Below, one piece after another: positions 8,446 through 16,791 of a stretch of DNA of 64,000 nucleotides. Under the pieces are notes generated by a model. The model was not told the DNA's origin, ran no database searches, and saw only the letters and a list, made by a program, of their open reading frames with translations. Source of the DNA: an uncultured Spirochaetaceae bacterium (lineage in GTDB: Bacteria > Spirochaetota > Spirochaetia > Sphaerochaetales > Sphaerochaetaceae); the NCBI GenBank assembly GCA_944389025.1, contig CALXKU010000010.1, forward strand, positions 22,523 through 86,522, read 5' to 3'. Every line of letters begins with the position of its first letter. Within the stretch, counting starts at the first letter, position 1. The translations under genes and the position numbers were made by a program.

Positions 8446-8496
8446 TAATTCATCATTTAAGTAAATGTTCATATGTTTAATTGTTTGGAGGTTTTC

Positions 8497-8715
8497 ATGA
8501 GAAAGACATACTCGATAGAAGTCGATTGCGCAGCATGTGCGAATAAGATGGAACTAGCAGCAAAGAAAACAGAAGGGGTCAAGGATTGCACTGTCAATTT
8601 CATGATGCAGAGGATGATTGTCGACTTTGATGATGATGCGGATAAGAAGAGCGTGATGGAAAGCGTTCTGAGAAGCTGTAAAAAAGTTGAGAGCGACTGC
8701 GAGATTTATATCTGA
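8497..8715 (+). CDS. Stand-alone heavy-metal-associated (HMA) domain protein
   Basis: A 72-residue protein with a single ferredoxin-like HMA domain. The metal-binding CxxC is in VDCAACANKME near residue 10, followed by the usual EGVKDCTVNF strand. The start at 8497 follows GGAGG by five bases, which is better than an upstream in-frame ATG. It precedes the P-type ATPase gene by ten bases, and that ATPase lacks its own N-terminal HMA domain, so this protein probably delivers metal to it or acts as its detached sensor domain. The DCxxC context resembles domains of zinc/cadmium ATPases more than copper chaperones. Confidence 0.85.
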   Translation: MRKTYSIEVDCAACANKMELAAKKTEGVKDCTVNFMMQRMIVDFDDDADKKSVMESVLRSCKKVESDCEIYI

Positions 8716-8725
8716 GGGTATTGCC

Positions 8726-10609
8726 ATGAATAAGAAACAGCGCCAGATGCTAATCCGCATAATAATTTCTGCTTTTCTGATGATAGCTCTTTCTTTTTCA
8801 TCCCTGTCAGGGCTCTCCAGATTGATCTGCTATTTCGCCGTTTATCTCTTAATAGGGTATGACATCCTTTTGAAGGCTGGACGCGGCATAATTCACGGGC
8901 AGGTCATGGATGAGTGTTTTTTAATGGCGATTGCCACGGTTGGTGCCATGGCTCTTGCCATCTGGCAGAAGAGCGGGGATTATACCGAGGCCATCGCCGT
9001 AATGCTTTTTTATCAGATAGGGGAGCTCTTCCAGAGCTACGCCGTTGGTAAGAGCAGGAGGAATATTACCAAGCTGATGGATATCCGTCCCGATTATGCA
9101 AATGTCGAAAAGAATGGCAAGCTTGAGAGGGTGGATCCGGATGATGTTCCTGTCGGCGCAGTCATAATCGTACAGCCCGGGGAGAAGATTCCCATCGATG
9201 GCATAGTAGTAAAAGGCGAATCAAGCCTTAATACGAGCGCTCTTACAGGAGAAAGCCTTCCTCGTGATGTCAGCGCAGGCGATGAGGTCATATCCGGCTC
9301 GATAAGCATGACAGGAGTGCTCAGCATCCGTACGACAAAGGAGTTCGGAGAGTCAACAGTATCGAAGATTCTTGAGCTTGTTGAGAATGCCAGCTCCAGG
9401 AAATCGAAGTCGGAGGATTTCATTTCAAAATTCGCACGGATCTATACTCCTGCAGTGTGCATCGCATCTCTTCTCCTAGCATTTATACCTCCTGTCGTTA
9501 CAATGATAGCAGGAGGGGAAGCCTCTTTTGGAAAGTGGCTATACCGTGCTCTCACATTCCTTGTCATAAGTTGCCCATGTGCGCTTGTGATATCGATTCC
9601 ACTTTCCTTCTTCGCCGCTATCGGAGGGGCAGGGAACGCTGGAATACTCATAAAGGGCTCGAACTATCTTGAGACGCTTTCCAAGACATCGGTTGTTGTC
9701 TTTGATAAGACCGGAACTCTTACTGCGGGGGTTTTTGAGGTGCGCGGAATTCATCACAGCAGTCTTGAGAACGAGAAGATACTCGAGTATGCCGCCCTCG
9801 CTGAGAGCGCATCCTCCCATCCGATTGCAAAGAGCATTCAGCGGGCATATGGGAAGGAAATTGACAGGAGAAGGGTGGCGAACATCCGGGAAAAGAGCGG
9901 TGGTGGCGTGATTGCAACTGTGGATGGGTGTGAGGTTGCATGCGGGAACGAGCGCCTCATGAGGGAGCTTGGACTTGAGCCAATACCATGCCACAGTGTT
10001 GGTACAATCATTCATGTGTCGATTGATGGGAAATACTCTGGTCATATTCTGATAAGCGATGTCATGAAAGACTCCTCTGCTGATGCGATAAAAGCACTTA
10101 GAAAGGCTGGGGTAAGTAAGATTGCCATGCTTACCGGGGATTCAGAGAAAGTTGCAAGAAACGTAGCCTCTGCTCTTGGAATCGACAGCGTTTACAGTAA
10201 TTTACTGCCGGATGACAAAGTCAGGAAGCTTGAGGAGATGATGGATGAGAAGGATAGGAATTCAAGTCTGGCCTTTGTCGGTGACGGAATAAACGATGCC
10301 CCGGTTCTAGGACGGGCGGATATCGGGATTGCAATGGGTGCGATGGGCTCGGATGCTGCAATAGAAGCATCTGATGTCGTACTTATGGATGATGATCCCA
10401 TGAAGATATCGAAGGCGATAAGAATCGCAAAAAAGTGTATGGCGATCGTGTATGAGAACATAGTCTTCGCAATCGGAGTGAAGCTCATATGCCTTGTTCT
10501 CGGTGCACTCGGCATTGCGAACATGTGGCTTGCAATTTTCGCTGATGTAGGTGTCATGGTCATTGCCGTCCTGAATGCGATAAGAGCGCTCTTTGCGAAA
10601 AAACTTTGA
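8726..10609 (+). CDS. P1B-type heavy-metal translocating ATPase, probably Zn2+/Cd2+/Pb2+ exporter
   Basis: A 627-residue integral membrane pump. It shows the CPC motif in a membrane helix (ISCPCALVISIP), the phosphorylated Asp327 in DKTGT, the HP motif of P1B pumps (SSHPIAKS), TGES in the actuator domain and GDGINDAP in the hinge. The last two membrane segments carry a lysine (IGVKLICL) and DVG, the pattern of the P1B-2 zinc/cadmium/lead group. The start at 8726 is favoured by GAGGG seven bases upstream. There is no N-terminal metal-binding domain; that function is on the preceding small gene. Likely role: efflux of divalent soft metals across the inner membrane. Confidence 0.93.
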   Translation: MNKKQRQMLIRIIISAFLMIALSFSSLSGLSRLICYFAVYLLIGYDILLKAGRGIIHGQVMDECFLMAIATVGAMALAIWQKSGDYTEAIAVMLFYQIGELFQSYAVGKSRRNITKLMDIRPDYANVEKNGKLERVDPDDVPVGAVIIVQPGEKIPIDGIVVKGESSLNTSALTGESLPRDVSAGDEVISGSISMTGVLSIRTTKEFGESTVSKILELVENASSRKSKSEDFISKFARIYTPAVCIASLLLAFIPPVVTMIAGGEASFGKWLYRALTFLVISCPCALVISIPLSFFAAIGGAGNAGILIKGSNYLETLSKTSVVVFDKTGTLTAGVFEVRGIHHSSLENEKILEYAALAESASSHPIAKSIQRAYGKEIDRRRVANIREKSGGGVIATVDGCEVACGNERLMRELGLEPIPCHSVGTIIHVSIDGKYSGHILISDVMKDSSADAIKALRKAGVSKIAMLTGDSEKVARNVASALGIDSVYSNLLPDDKVRKLEEMMDEKDRNSSLAFVGDGINDAPVLGRADIGIAMGAMGSDAAIEASDVVLMDDDPMKISKAIRIAKKCMAIVYENIVFAIGVKLICLVLGALGIANMWLAIFADVGVMVIAVLNAIRALFAKKL

Positions 10610-10619
10610 TGAAAAGAAC

Positions 10620-10644
10620 AGGCCCTGGAAAAAATCCGGGGCCT
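10620..10644 (-). terminator. Hairpin between the ATPase and tRNA-Arg genes
   Basis: A nine-base-pair stem (AGGCCCTGG with CCGGGGCCT, one G-T pair) separates the convergent ATPase and tRNA genes. On the minus strand it is followed by GTTCTTTTC, a moderate U-run; it may serve both directions. Confidence 0.5.
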
Positions 10645-10658
10645 AGTCATTAAAAAAG

Positions 10659-10732
10659 TGACCCTGAGCAGATTCGAACTGCTGACCTTCCGCTTAGGAG
10701 GCGGACGCTCTATCCAGCTGAGCTACAGGATC
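10659..10732 (-). tRNA. tRNA-Arg (anticodon CCU)
   Basis: The reverse complement folds as a 74-base tRNA. The acceptor stem is GATCCTG/CAGGGTC (one T-G pair) with discriminator A. The D arm contains AGCTCAGCTGGATAGAGC, the anticodon stem TCCGC/GCGGA encloses loop CTCCTAA, and the T stem AGCAG/CTGCT encloses TTCGAAT. The anticodon CCT decodes AGG. CCA is not encoded. Confidence 0.95.
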
Positions 10733-10744
10733 ACGCACTAAGGT

Positions 10745-10773
10745 AGTGTAAAGAATTTTCGATTTAATATCAA
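10745..10773 (-). promoter_or_regulatory. tRNA-Arg promoter
   Basis: Minus strand: TTGATA (10768-10773), 17 bases, TACACT (10745-10750), about a dozen bases before the tRNA 5' end. The -35 box contains the TGA stop of the NusG-like gene. Confidence 0.6.
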
Positions 10774-11321
10774 GGAGATTTTTCTTCTTTAGCAATCTCT
10801 CCCGTTTCTTCCACATGATCGACGGGAAGGGTTATCTTAGTAGGCTTCCCAAGTAGCATTATCTCAACATCCACCCTCTCTCTTTTCATGTCTATTTTCA
10901 GAATCTTACCCTTTAAAGCTGTAAAAGCACCCCGAGTGACGATAACAACCTCGCCGGCTTTTATGAAAACGTTCTTCTGCCTGATAATCTGTGGAAAATC
11001 GAAGAGCTGTGAGCAGTAGGCCTCGTCATCCCCTCTCATCACATATGACCTGTCGCTATAGGTGAGAAAATAGAAGAAGTCATTTGCTTTTGTAAGTTCC
11101 GCAAGAGTCCCTACCCCTATCTTTTGATCTGAACGTGCGAAGATATAGCCGGGAATGAGATTGTACTTCTTCGTCACCTTTCCCGTTTTGCTGTGGTTCA
11201 CCATCTCCTTTTCCTGGAGCCTGAAATCCATGTCGATACCCATCTTCTTTACGATTCTTTTAAGGCTTTTTACTGTCGCATGTTCCTTTGTGCTTTTGCA
11301 GAAAATGATATAGTACGGCAT
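10770..11321 (-). CDS. NusG-family transcription elongation factor paralogue (LoaP-like candidate)
   Basis: A 183-residue protein with an N-terminal NGN domain (MPYYIIFCKSTKEHATVK, LIPGYIFARSD) and a C-terminal KOW domain (VIVTRGAFTALKGKILKI) ending near residue 170. NusG proper is normally encoded beside secE and rplK; here it stands alone between a tRNA and a CBS gene, so it is more likely a specialised paralogue. LoaP-type factors promote processive antitermination of long polysaccharide or biosynthetic operons in Firmicutes and spirochaetes and usually sit next to their target operon, which is not obvious here. A TATTCT box nine bases before the ATG and no Shine-Dalgarno suggest a very short leader. 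Confidence 0.8.
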   Translation of the reverse strand: MPYYIIFCKSTKEHATVKSLKRIVKKMGIDMDFRLQEKEMVNHSKTGKVTKKYNLIPGYIFARSDQKIGVGTLAELTKANDFFYFLTYSDRSYVMRGDDEAYCSQLFDFPQIIRQKNVFIKAGEVVIVTRGAFTALKGKILKIDMKRERVDVEIMLLGKPTKITLPVDHVEETGEIAKEEKSP

Positions 11322-11402
11322 TGCTCTAACAGAATAGCAATTTTTACATGCTACAACAATGTTTTTATGATTTCTGATGGATCTTTGACGTTAATATTTC
11401 AG

Positions 11403-11431
11403 TTGAACATCCATGGATTTATAGCTATATT
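11403..11431 (+). promoter_or_regulatory. Promoter of the CBS-ACT gene
   Basis: TTGAAC (11403-11408), 17 bases, TATATT (11426-11431), giving a leader of about 35 bases. Confidence 0.55.
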
Positions 11432-11472
11432 TTTTTTAACGGACAATGCAATGACGAGTAGGGGAGAAATTT

Positions 11473-12117
11473 ATGATAATCGCTAGAAGAATGACGAAAC
11501 ATCCTGTGGTTGCGAACCAGAAAATGAGTACTCTGGAAGCCCTTGATCTGATGAAGAGGAAAGGGGTTGCGAAACTTCCCGTTCTTGATGACAACATGAA
11601 TCTGGTCGGAATTCTCACGGAAAAGGATATTCTGAGGGCGAGTCTGCCGGAAGTGAAGCAGCTTTCTCTCCTCGAGATGGCATATAAGGTTGGAATAACG
11701 AGCATAGAGAGCATAATGACGAGGGATGTGATATCCATAACTCCTGAGACAGGGATCGAGGAGGCTGCGCGAATCATGGTAATGCAGGATCTGTCGTTTC
11801 TTCCCGTTGTGAAGGATGGAAAGCTTGAAGGGGTAGTATCGAAATCTGACATGTTCAAGATCATGATGGACCTCTTCGGTGCAAGACAGTATGGTGCGCG
11901 CATAACGCTAGCCGTGGATGACAAGGTGGGAATAGTGGCCAAGATTTCTAAAATCCTTGCAGATAACAATCTCTCAATAATCAGCTTCTGCAACATAAGT
12001 GATGATGATAGCAGGAAGGTGATATGCACGCTCAAAGTCGAAGGAACCGATGAAAAGACACTCAGAGAACTCTTAAGCCCTCTCGCAATTGCAATTGTCG
12101 ATGAGAGAGAAGAGTAA
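11473..12117 (+). CDS. CBS-pair plus ACT domain protein (AcuB-like)
   Basis: A 214-residue cytoplasmic protein. Residues 1-60 (ARRMTKHPVVANQKMSTLEAL, VGILTEKDI) and 70-130 (IMTRDVISITPETGIEEAA, GVVSKSDMF) form a tandem CBS pair, which commonly binds adenosine nucleotides. Residues 140-212 are an ACT domain (ITLAVDDKVGIVAKISKIL, LSIISFCNI), which usually binds amino acids. The arrangement matches AcuB-like proteins, whose exact role is not settled. The ATG has GGGGAG nine bases upstream. The gene overlaps the Smr gene by one base (TAATG), so both are likely expressed together. Confidence 0.88.
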   Translation: MIIARRMTKHPVVANQKMSTLEALDLMKRKGVAKLPVLDDNMNLVGILTEKDILRASLPEVKQLSLLEMAYKVGITSIESIMTRDVISITPETGIEEAARIMVMQDLSFLPVVKDGKLEGVVSKSDMFKIMMDLFGARQYGARITLAVDDKVGIVAKISKILADNNLSIISFCNISDDDSRKVICTLKVEGTDEKTLRELLSPLAIAIVDEREE

Positions 12118-13490
12118 TGGGAAAGAAAGTAAGAAAATACACACCACATCAGGACTTCTCATCCAGGAAGGAGGAAGAGGCAAGGCTTAAAGAGAGCCCG
12201 TTCTCTTCAATCGTTCTGAAGGAGAAGAAGGAAAGCGTCGTTAAAGATGATAAGAGACGGGGAGAGGGGAAAAAGAAAAGGGGCTCTGAAGTAGTTCAGG
12301 GCTATGATCCGAATGCCTCATTTGCAGATATCCTTGCCAATTTCGAAAGGACTGGGAATCCGTATGCCATGCCAAAGAAGAAAGCGGATACGGGTAAATC
12401 AGTCTCCTTCGGGGACATCCTTGACAAATGGGAGGGAAAGGATAAGAAAAAGAAAGTGAGGGAGGAGGACAGGGTAAAGAGCAGCTACAAAGCTACGAAA
12501 GATTTCGGTCAGATCCTCTCCGAGTTTGAGAAGACCCCACTCCCTGTTAAAGAACGTCCGCTCTCTGTGATTGACGAAGAAATAGAGGTTCGAGTGGATA
12601 ACGAAGGGAGGCAGGAAGATGAGACTTCCCTCTTCAAAAAAGAGAGTGAGGAAGAGTTCCGTTCCCCTGAGGCCTCCTGGTCCATATATGGCAATAATGA
12701 GAGCTTCGTGCGCCCTGAGATTGAGACTAGGAAAGAGGATAATGATTCATCACAGGAAAAAGTTGTGAAGGAGGAAAAGAAGAGCTCATATAAGCCTACA
12801 AAGGATTTTGGTGAGATCCTGAGCGGTTTTTATTCAAGTGATGACAGCACCCCATCTTCTGATATCGTGGAGGAGATTGGCAAGGTTGAAGAGGAGATTG
12901 CAAAAGATGATTTCTTCTTCAAGAAAGAGAGTGCGGAAGAAACACGCTCTCCCGAGGCATCCTGGTCGGTTTATGGTAATAACGGCTCTTTCCAGCGAAA
13001 AGAGAGCGAGAAGAAGGAAGAGAAAGAGGGGGAGAAGAAAAGCGAGGGCGTACAGAGAAAAAAGGACGGCAGGGCGAAAAAGGATTTCTCGAAGATTTAC
13101 GACAGCTATGAGTCTAGAAAGAAGGAAAAGAATGACGTTAAGACTTTCGAGGAGATAATAAAGGAGAAGGGGGATTTTCCTGAGAAGAAGGATTACACTA
13201 TAAGCCAGCTCAGGACTATGATGCCACAGGCAACGCTCGATCTCCATGGAAAGACTCAGGAGGAGGCTCTTGCTGCCGTTACCGCATTCCTTTCGGACTG
13301 CAGGTCTCACAGGATAAGGAAAGTCAGCATAATAACAGGTAAAGGCCTTCATTCTGAAGGTGGCGTCGGAGTATTGCGTGATGCTGTCATCGCCCTCCTC
13401 GATAGCGATGGGGGAATTTCAGAGAAAAATAACGCACCTCTCCAGTACGGTGGAAATGGTGCTCTCTGGGTGATTCTTAAGAAAAGCTAG
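12117..13490 (+). CDS. Smr-domain protein with long charged, repeat-containing N-terminal tail
   Basis: A 457-residue protein. Residues about 371-457 form an Smr domain (ATLDLHGKTQEEALAAV, SIITGKGLHSEGGVGVLRDAV, NGALWVILK), a nucleic-acid nuclease fold related to the MutS2 C-terminus. The first 360 residues are lysine- and glutamate-rich and probably disordered. They hold six copies of a short motif F-x-x-I-[LYI]-x-x-x: FADILANF at 69, FGDILDKW at 98, FGQILSEF at 130, FGEILSGF at 231, FSKIYDSY at 324 and FEEIIKEK at 344. There is also a duplicated SPEASWS-[IV]-YGNN block at 184 and 278. The repeats look like docking motifs. Its stop overlaps the convergent MATE gene by four bases (CTAG). Confidence 0.85.
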   Translation: MGKKVRKYTPHQDFSSRKEEEARLKESPFSSIVLKEKKESVVKDDKRRGEGKKKRGSEVVQGYDPNASFADILANFERTGNPYAMPKKKADTGKSVSFGDILDKWEGKDKKKKVREEDRVKSSYKATKDFGQILSEFEKTPLPVKERPLSVIDEEIEVRVDNEGRQEDETSLFKKESEEEFRSPEASWSIYGNNESFVRPEIETRKEDNDSSQEKVVKEEKKSSYKPTKDFGEILSGFYSSDDSTPSSDIVEEIGKVEEEIAKDDFFFKKESAEETRSPEASWSVYGNNGSFQRKESEKKEEKEGEKKSEGVQRKKDGRAKKDFSKIYDSYESRKKEKNDVKTFEEIIKEKGDFPEKKDYTISQLRTMMPQATLDLHGKTQEEALAAVTAFLSDCRSHRIRKVSIITGKGLHSEGGVGVLRDAVIALLDSDGGISEKNNAPLQYGGNGALWVILKKS

Positions 13491-14821
13491 ATTACCGCCT
13501 TCTCCTTCCATTTTCCTCCTTTGTAGCGTAAGAAGTAGAGCACTCCTCGGAAAGCCCAGTCCGCGTACATCGAATACCATACACCTTCAACACCAAAACT
13601 GAAGTGTTTTATAAGGAGGTAGGAGAGGGCTACGCGGAATATCCACATCGAGAAGAAGGATGTAAGCATTATGAATTTCACATCTCCGTTTGCTTTGAGT
13701 GTGTTCGGGAGCGTGAAAGCAAATGGCCAGATGAGAAGGCATGCCATAAGGCAGCCCCTGGCTATCGGAAGGGCAGTAATTGCCGTAGTGCTCTCAAGTC
13801 CATATAGGTGTATTACGAGAGGGGAGAGAATGTAGAGCGGGATTGTGATGATGAGTGTCGATATGTAGACAATCAGCATCATAAGTTTCGTGTAGTAATT
13901 GATGTCCTTGAAATTATCTTTTCCTCTACACTGCCCGATAATAGTGATGAGTGCAAGGTTGATTCCGTTGCCCGGGATGTTCGAGTAAGAGTTGAAATTC
14001 ATCACTACAGCGTTTATCGCTATGCTTGCCGTACCAAGGGTCGTGATGAGGCTCTGGACAAGGATCTTCCCAACATGGAATACAGTGCTCTCTATTCCAG
14101 CGGGAATTGCTATTCTCAATATTCTTTTTATCATGGCAAGTGATACGGGACCTTTCAGAAAGCCTATCATGCTGAGCTCTTCATCTCTTCTATGCATTAA
14201 AGAGAGCATCAGTATGCATCCTGCAACCCTTGAGGAGAATGAGGCGATGCCAGCACCTCTGGGTCCCATATCGAAAATATAGATGAGAATGGCGTTTCCA
14301 GATATGTTTATTGCGTTCATGAGTATCGCAGCCCCCATTGTGCGGGCAGTTTTCCCTTCGCTTCTTGAAATCGCTGTCAGGGACTCAAAGAATGCAAGTG
14401 CCGGGTAGGAGAGGAGTATTGGAACGAAATAGTCACCAGTATAGGCTCGGACATCCTCCTCTATGGCGCCGAATACGGCATTGATGACCGATGACCTGAA
14501 TATGAGCATCAGAATGGACAAGGTAAGTGCGATGGAAAACGATATGTATATGAGGTTTCTTGCACTTAAAAGTGCGCTAGGCCTGTCTTTTCTTCCGAGA
14601 TACTGCGATACGATCACAGCCCCACCTGTTGAGAATGCGGTAAAGAGCTGGATGAGCAGCGTGGAAACTGAATCCACCAGAGAGACTGCGGATACCGCGG
14701 CTTCCCCGCAGCTTGCAACCATGATTGTATCTGCCATACCGATCATCATGTTCAGAAGGGATTCGAACACGAGAGGAACGATCAGGGAAAATAAATAGGA
14801 AGGAGAGAACTGGTGTTCCAT
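13487..14821 (-). CDS. MATE family multidrug/metabolite exporter
   Basis: A 444-residue membrane protein with about twelve helices arranged as two homologous halves. The N-terminus has the family pattern (SLIVPLVFESLLNMMIGMADTIMVA, SAVSLVDSV, GGAVIVSQYLG), and the second half has the related segment IPAGIESTVFHVGKILVQ. MATE proteins export cationic drugs or metabolites using Na+ or H+ gradients; the substrate cannot be inferred here. The start at 14821 is preceded by GAGG and by a good promoter. Convergent with, and overlapping by four bases, the Smr gene. Confidence 0.93.
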   Translation of the reverse strand: MEHQFSPSYLFSLIVPLVFESLLNMMIGMADTIMVASCGEAAVSAVSLVDSVSTLLIQLFTAFSTGGAVIVSQYLGRKDRPSALLSARNLIYISFSIALTLSILMLIFRSSVINAVFGAIEEDVRAYTGDYFVPILLSYPALAFFESLTAISRSEGKTARTMGAAILMNAINISGNAILIYIFDMGPRGAGIASFSSRVAGCILMLSLMHRRDEELSMIGFLKGPVSLAMIKRILRIAIPAGIESTVFHVGKILVQSLITTLGTASIAINAVVMNFNSYSNIPGNGINLALITIIGQCRGKDNFKDINYYTKLMMLIVYISTLIITIPLYILSPLVIHLYGLESTTAITALPIARGCLMACLLIWPFAFTLPNTLKANGDVKFIMLTSFFSMWIFRVALSYLLIKHFSFGVEGVWYSMYADWAFRGVLYFLRYKGGKWKEKAVI

Positions 14822-14838
14822 GTTTACCTCAGAGAGGC

Positions 14839-14866
14839 ATTATACTCACCTAGAAAAATTGTGCAA
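14839..14866 (-). promoter_or_regulatory. MATE gene promoter
   Basis: Minus strand: TTGCAC (14861-14866), 16 bases, TATAAT (14839-14844). The -35 box abuts the T-run of the infA terminator. Confidence 0.7.
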
Positions 14867-14897
14867 TAAAAAACAGGGAGTAATTAACGCTCCCTGT
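14866..14897 (-). terminator. infA intrinsic terminator
   Basis: Minus strand: ACAGGGAG, nine-base loop containing the infA TAA stop, CTCCCTGT, then TTTTTTATT. The stem begins inside the last codons of infA. Confidence 0.85.
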
Positions 14898-15102
14898 AGA
14901 CAATCCTGCCTTTCGTAAGATCGTATGGTGAAAGCTCCACTTTGACCGTATCCCCTGGAACGATCCTGATATAATGCTTCCTCATCTTACCTGAAAGGTG
15001 TGCAAGGATTACGAGCTTGTTCTGAAGCTCTACGCGGAACATTGTGTTTGGAAGTGCTTCCTTTACGACTCCCTCAACTTCGATTGCTTCTTCTTTTGCC
15101 AT
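14884..15102 (-). CDS. infA: Translation initiation factor IF-1
   Basis: A 72-residue S1-fold protein, the standard IF-1 length. It begins [19 protein letters not shown] and contains FRVELQNK and the [13 protein letters not shown] segment with family hallmark residues, ending [10 protein letters not shown]-1 binds the A site of the 30S subunit during initiation. The start at 15102 follows GGAG closely and gives the canonical N-terminus; a longer in-frame extension is upstream of the transcription start. It has its own promoter and terminator, so it is monocistronic rather than part of a ribosomal protein operon. Confidence 0.97.
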   Translation of the reverse strand: MAKEEAIEVEGVVKEALPNTMFRVELQNKLVILAHLSGKMRKHYIRIVPGDTVKVELSPYDLTKGRIVYRER

Positions 15103-15127
15103 TATAGCTCCTTCTAAACCGTTAGAA

Positions 15128-15156
15128 AGTATAGGGATAAGGGGAATATTTGTCAA
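15128..15156 (-). promoter_or_regulatory. infA promoter
   Basis: Minus strand: TTGACA (15151-15156), 17 bases, TATACT (15128-15133), close to consensus as expected for a highly expressed gene. Confidence 0.85.
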
Positions 15157-15191
15157 TTGACGTCTTTTACTCGAAAACGTTAGCAAATCGA

Positions 15192-15220
15192 TTGTACAAA
15201 TTCGGATAAACACTCATACT
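15192..15220 (+). promoter_or_regulatory. glyA promoter
   Basis: TTGTAC (15192-15197), 17 bases, CATACT (15215-15220), about 28 bases before the glyA ATG and divergent from the infA promoter. Confidence 0.6.
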
Positions 15221-15248
15221 TTTTCTATCTTTCTTTGAGGAGGAGAGA

Positions 15249-16757
15249 ATGGACGCTGTTGAGAAGTACCTTAAAAGAGGAAATGTGAATGCAAGGATGC
15301 TGCAGTATGTCTCATCACTTTCGCTGGTGAGTGAGGTTTCCCCGTTCGTCGCAGATAGGATTGTGCGTGAGCTGAGGGACCAGAGGGAGAATCTGAAGCT
15401 TATTGCGAGTGAGAATTTTTCATCGATCTCCGTGCAGGCTGCGATGAGCAACCTTCTTACGGATAAATATGCCGAGGGCTATCCGATGCACCGTTTTTAC
15501 GCCGGCTGTGACAATGTGGATGCCATAGAGGCATATGGTGCGAGGAAAGCGGAAGAGCTTTTTGGCGCTGAGCATGCGTATATCCAGCCACACTCAGGAG
15601 CCGATGCCAATCTCTGCGCATACTGGGCGATACTCAACGCTAAGGTGCAGGTTCCGGCGCTTGAAGAGATGGGGATAACGAATGTAAGCAATCTCTCAAG
15701 GGATGACTGGACGAGGATCAGGGAGGCCTGCCATAACCAGAGGCTTCTTGGACTCGATTACTATTCCGGCGGCCACCTTACGCATGGTTACAGGCAGAAC
15801 GTATCGGCGCAGATGTTCGACGCCTATTCCTACTCTGTAGATGAGAAGACGGGACTGCTTGATTATGATGAGATAGAGCGTCTGGCAAAAGAGATAAAAC
15901 CATTGATCCTTCTTGCAGGATACTCAGCCTACCCGAGGAAGATAGATTTCAGGAGAATGAGCGAGATAGCGCATTCGGTCGGAGCCGTTTTCATGGTTGA
16001 TATGGCACATTTCGCAGGTCTTGTTGCAGGCAAGGTGTTTGAGGATGAGGCCGATCCCGTCAAGTGGGCGGATGTTGTCACAAGCACTACTCATAAGACA
16101 CTACGAGGACCCCGTGGCGGTCTTATACTCTGTAAGAGTGAGTTCGCAGAGAGCGTGGATAAAGGCTGTCCGCTTGTAATCGGAGGACCGCTTTCGCATG
16201 TTCTTGCTGCAAAAGCTGTCGCATTCGAGGAGGCACTTAGCCCGGAATTCAGAAAATATGCCAGAAAAATCGTTGAAAACGCAAAAGCCCTTTCATCCGC
16301 TCTGATGGAGGAAGGTGTTCCAGTTCTGACCGGTGGAACGGATAACCATCTGATGCTCATTGATGTCACCCCGTTCTCTCTAAACGGCAGGATGGCAGAA
16401 AGCCTTATGAGGGAGGCGGGAATCACCCTTAACCGTAACGCCCTTCCATTCGATCCGAACGGGCCTTGGTACACCTCGGGGCTCAGAATCGGTACTCCCG
16501 CTGTTACAACCCTTGGCATGGAAGAGGAGGATATGAAGGAGATAGCCTCAATCATGGCAATGGTTCTCAAGAACGCTAAACCTGCGATTCTCAGCAAAGG
16601 TGAGAATGCGGGAAAACTATCTAAGAACCGTGCCAAAGTGGATGCCGCGATTCTCGATGAGGCAAGGGGTAGGGTAAGGAGCCTTCTTGAGAAACACCTG
16701 TTATATCCAGAACTTGATCTTGAATTTCTTGAGGAAGAATTCATGATTCATGAGTAA
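15249..16757 (+). CDS. glyA: Serine hydroxymethyltransferase (extended form)
   Basis: A 502-residue PLP enzyme that interconverts serine and glycine and charges tetrahydrofolate with one-carbon units. Seen: LKLIASENFSS near residue 50, the TDKYAEGYP motif, HSGADAN, and the PLP lysine Lys283 in STTHKTLRGPRGG. Typical bacterial enzymes have about 415-420 residues; this one carries an N-terminal extension of about 30 residues and insertions, including VPALEEMGITNV near residue 135. That longer layout is known from chlamydiae and spirochaetes. GGAGGAG lies just upstream of the ATG. It is monocistronic, with a strong terminator. Confidence 0.95.
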   Translation: MDAVEKYLKRGNVNARMLQYVSSLSLVSEVSPFVADRIVRELRDQRENLKLIASENFSSISVQAAMSNLLTDKYAEGYPMHRFYAGCDNVDAIEAYGARKAEELFGAEHAYIQPHSGADANLCAYWAILNAKVQVPALEEMGITNVSNLSRDDWTRIREACHNQRLLGLDYYSGGHLTHGYRQNVSAQMFDAYSYSVDEKTGLLDYDEIERLAKEIKPLILLAGYSAYPRKIDFRRMSEIAHSVGAVFMVDMAHFAGLVAGKVFEDEADPVKWADVVTSTTHKTLRGPRGGLILCKSEFAESVDKGCPLVIGGPLSHVLAAKAVAFEEALSPEFRKYARKIVENAKALSSALMEEGVPVLTGGTDNHLMLIDVTPFSLNGRMAESLMREAGITLNRNALPFDPNGPWYTSGLRIGTPAVTTLGMEEEDMKEIASIMAMVLKNAKPAILSKGENAGKLSKNRAKVDAAILDEARGRVRSLLEKHLLYPELDLEFLEEEFMIHE

Positions 16758-16763
16758 TATTCA

Positions 16764-16790
16764 GGCTCTCTTCGGAGAGCCATCTTTTTT
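16764..16790 (+). terminator. glyA intrinsic terminator
   Basis: GGCTCTC-TTCG-GAGAGCC followed by ATCTTTTTT: a perfect seven-bp stem with a UUCG tetraloop and T-run. Confidence 0.92.
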
Positions 16791-16791
16791 C

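Noticed and set aside
8446..8490. A TTCATATG-containing stretch that resembles ArsR/SmtB operator half-sites upstream of the metal operon
   Set aside because: The second half-site does not match as an inverted repeat, so an operator cannot be supported.
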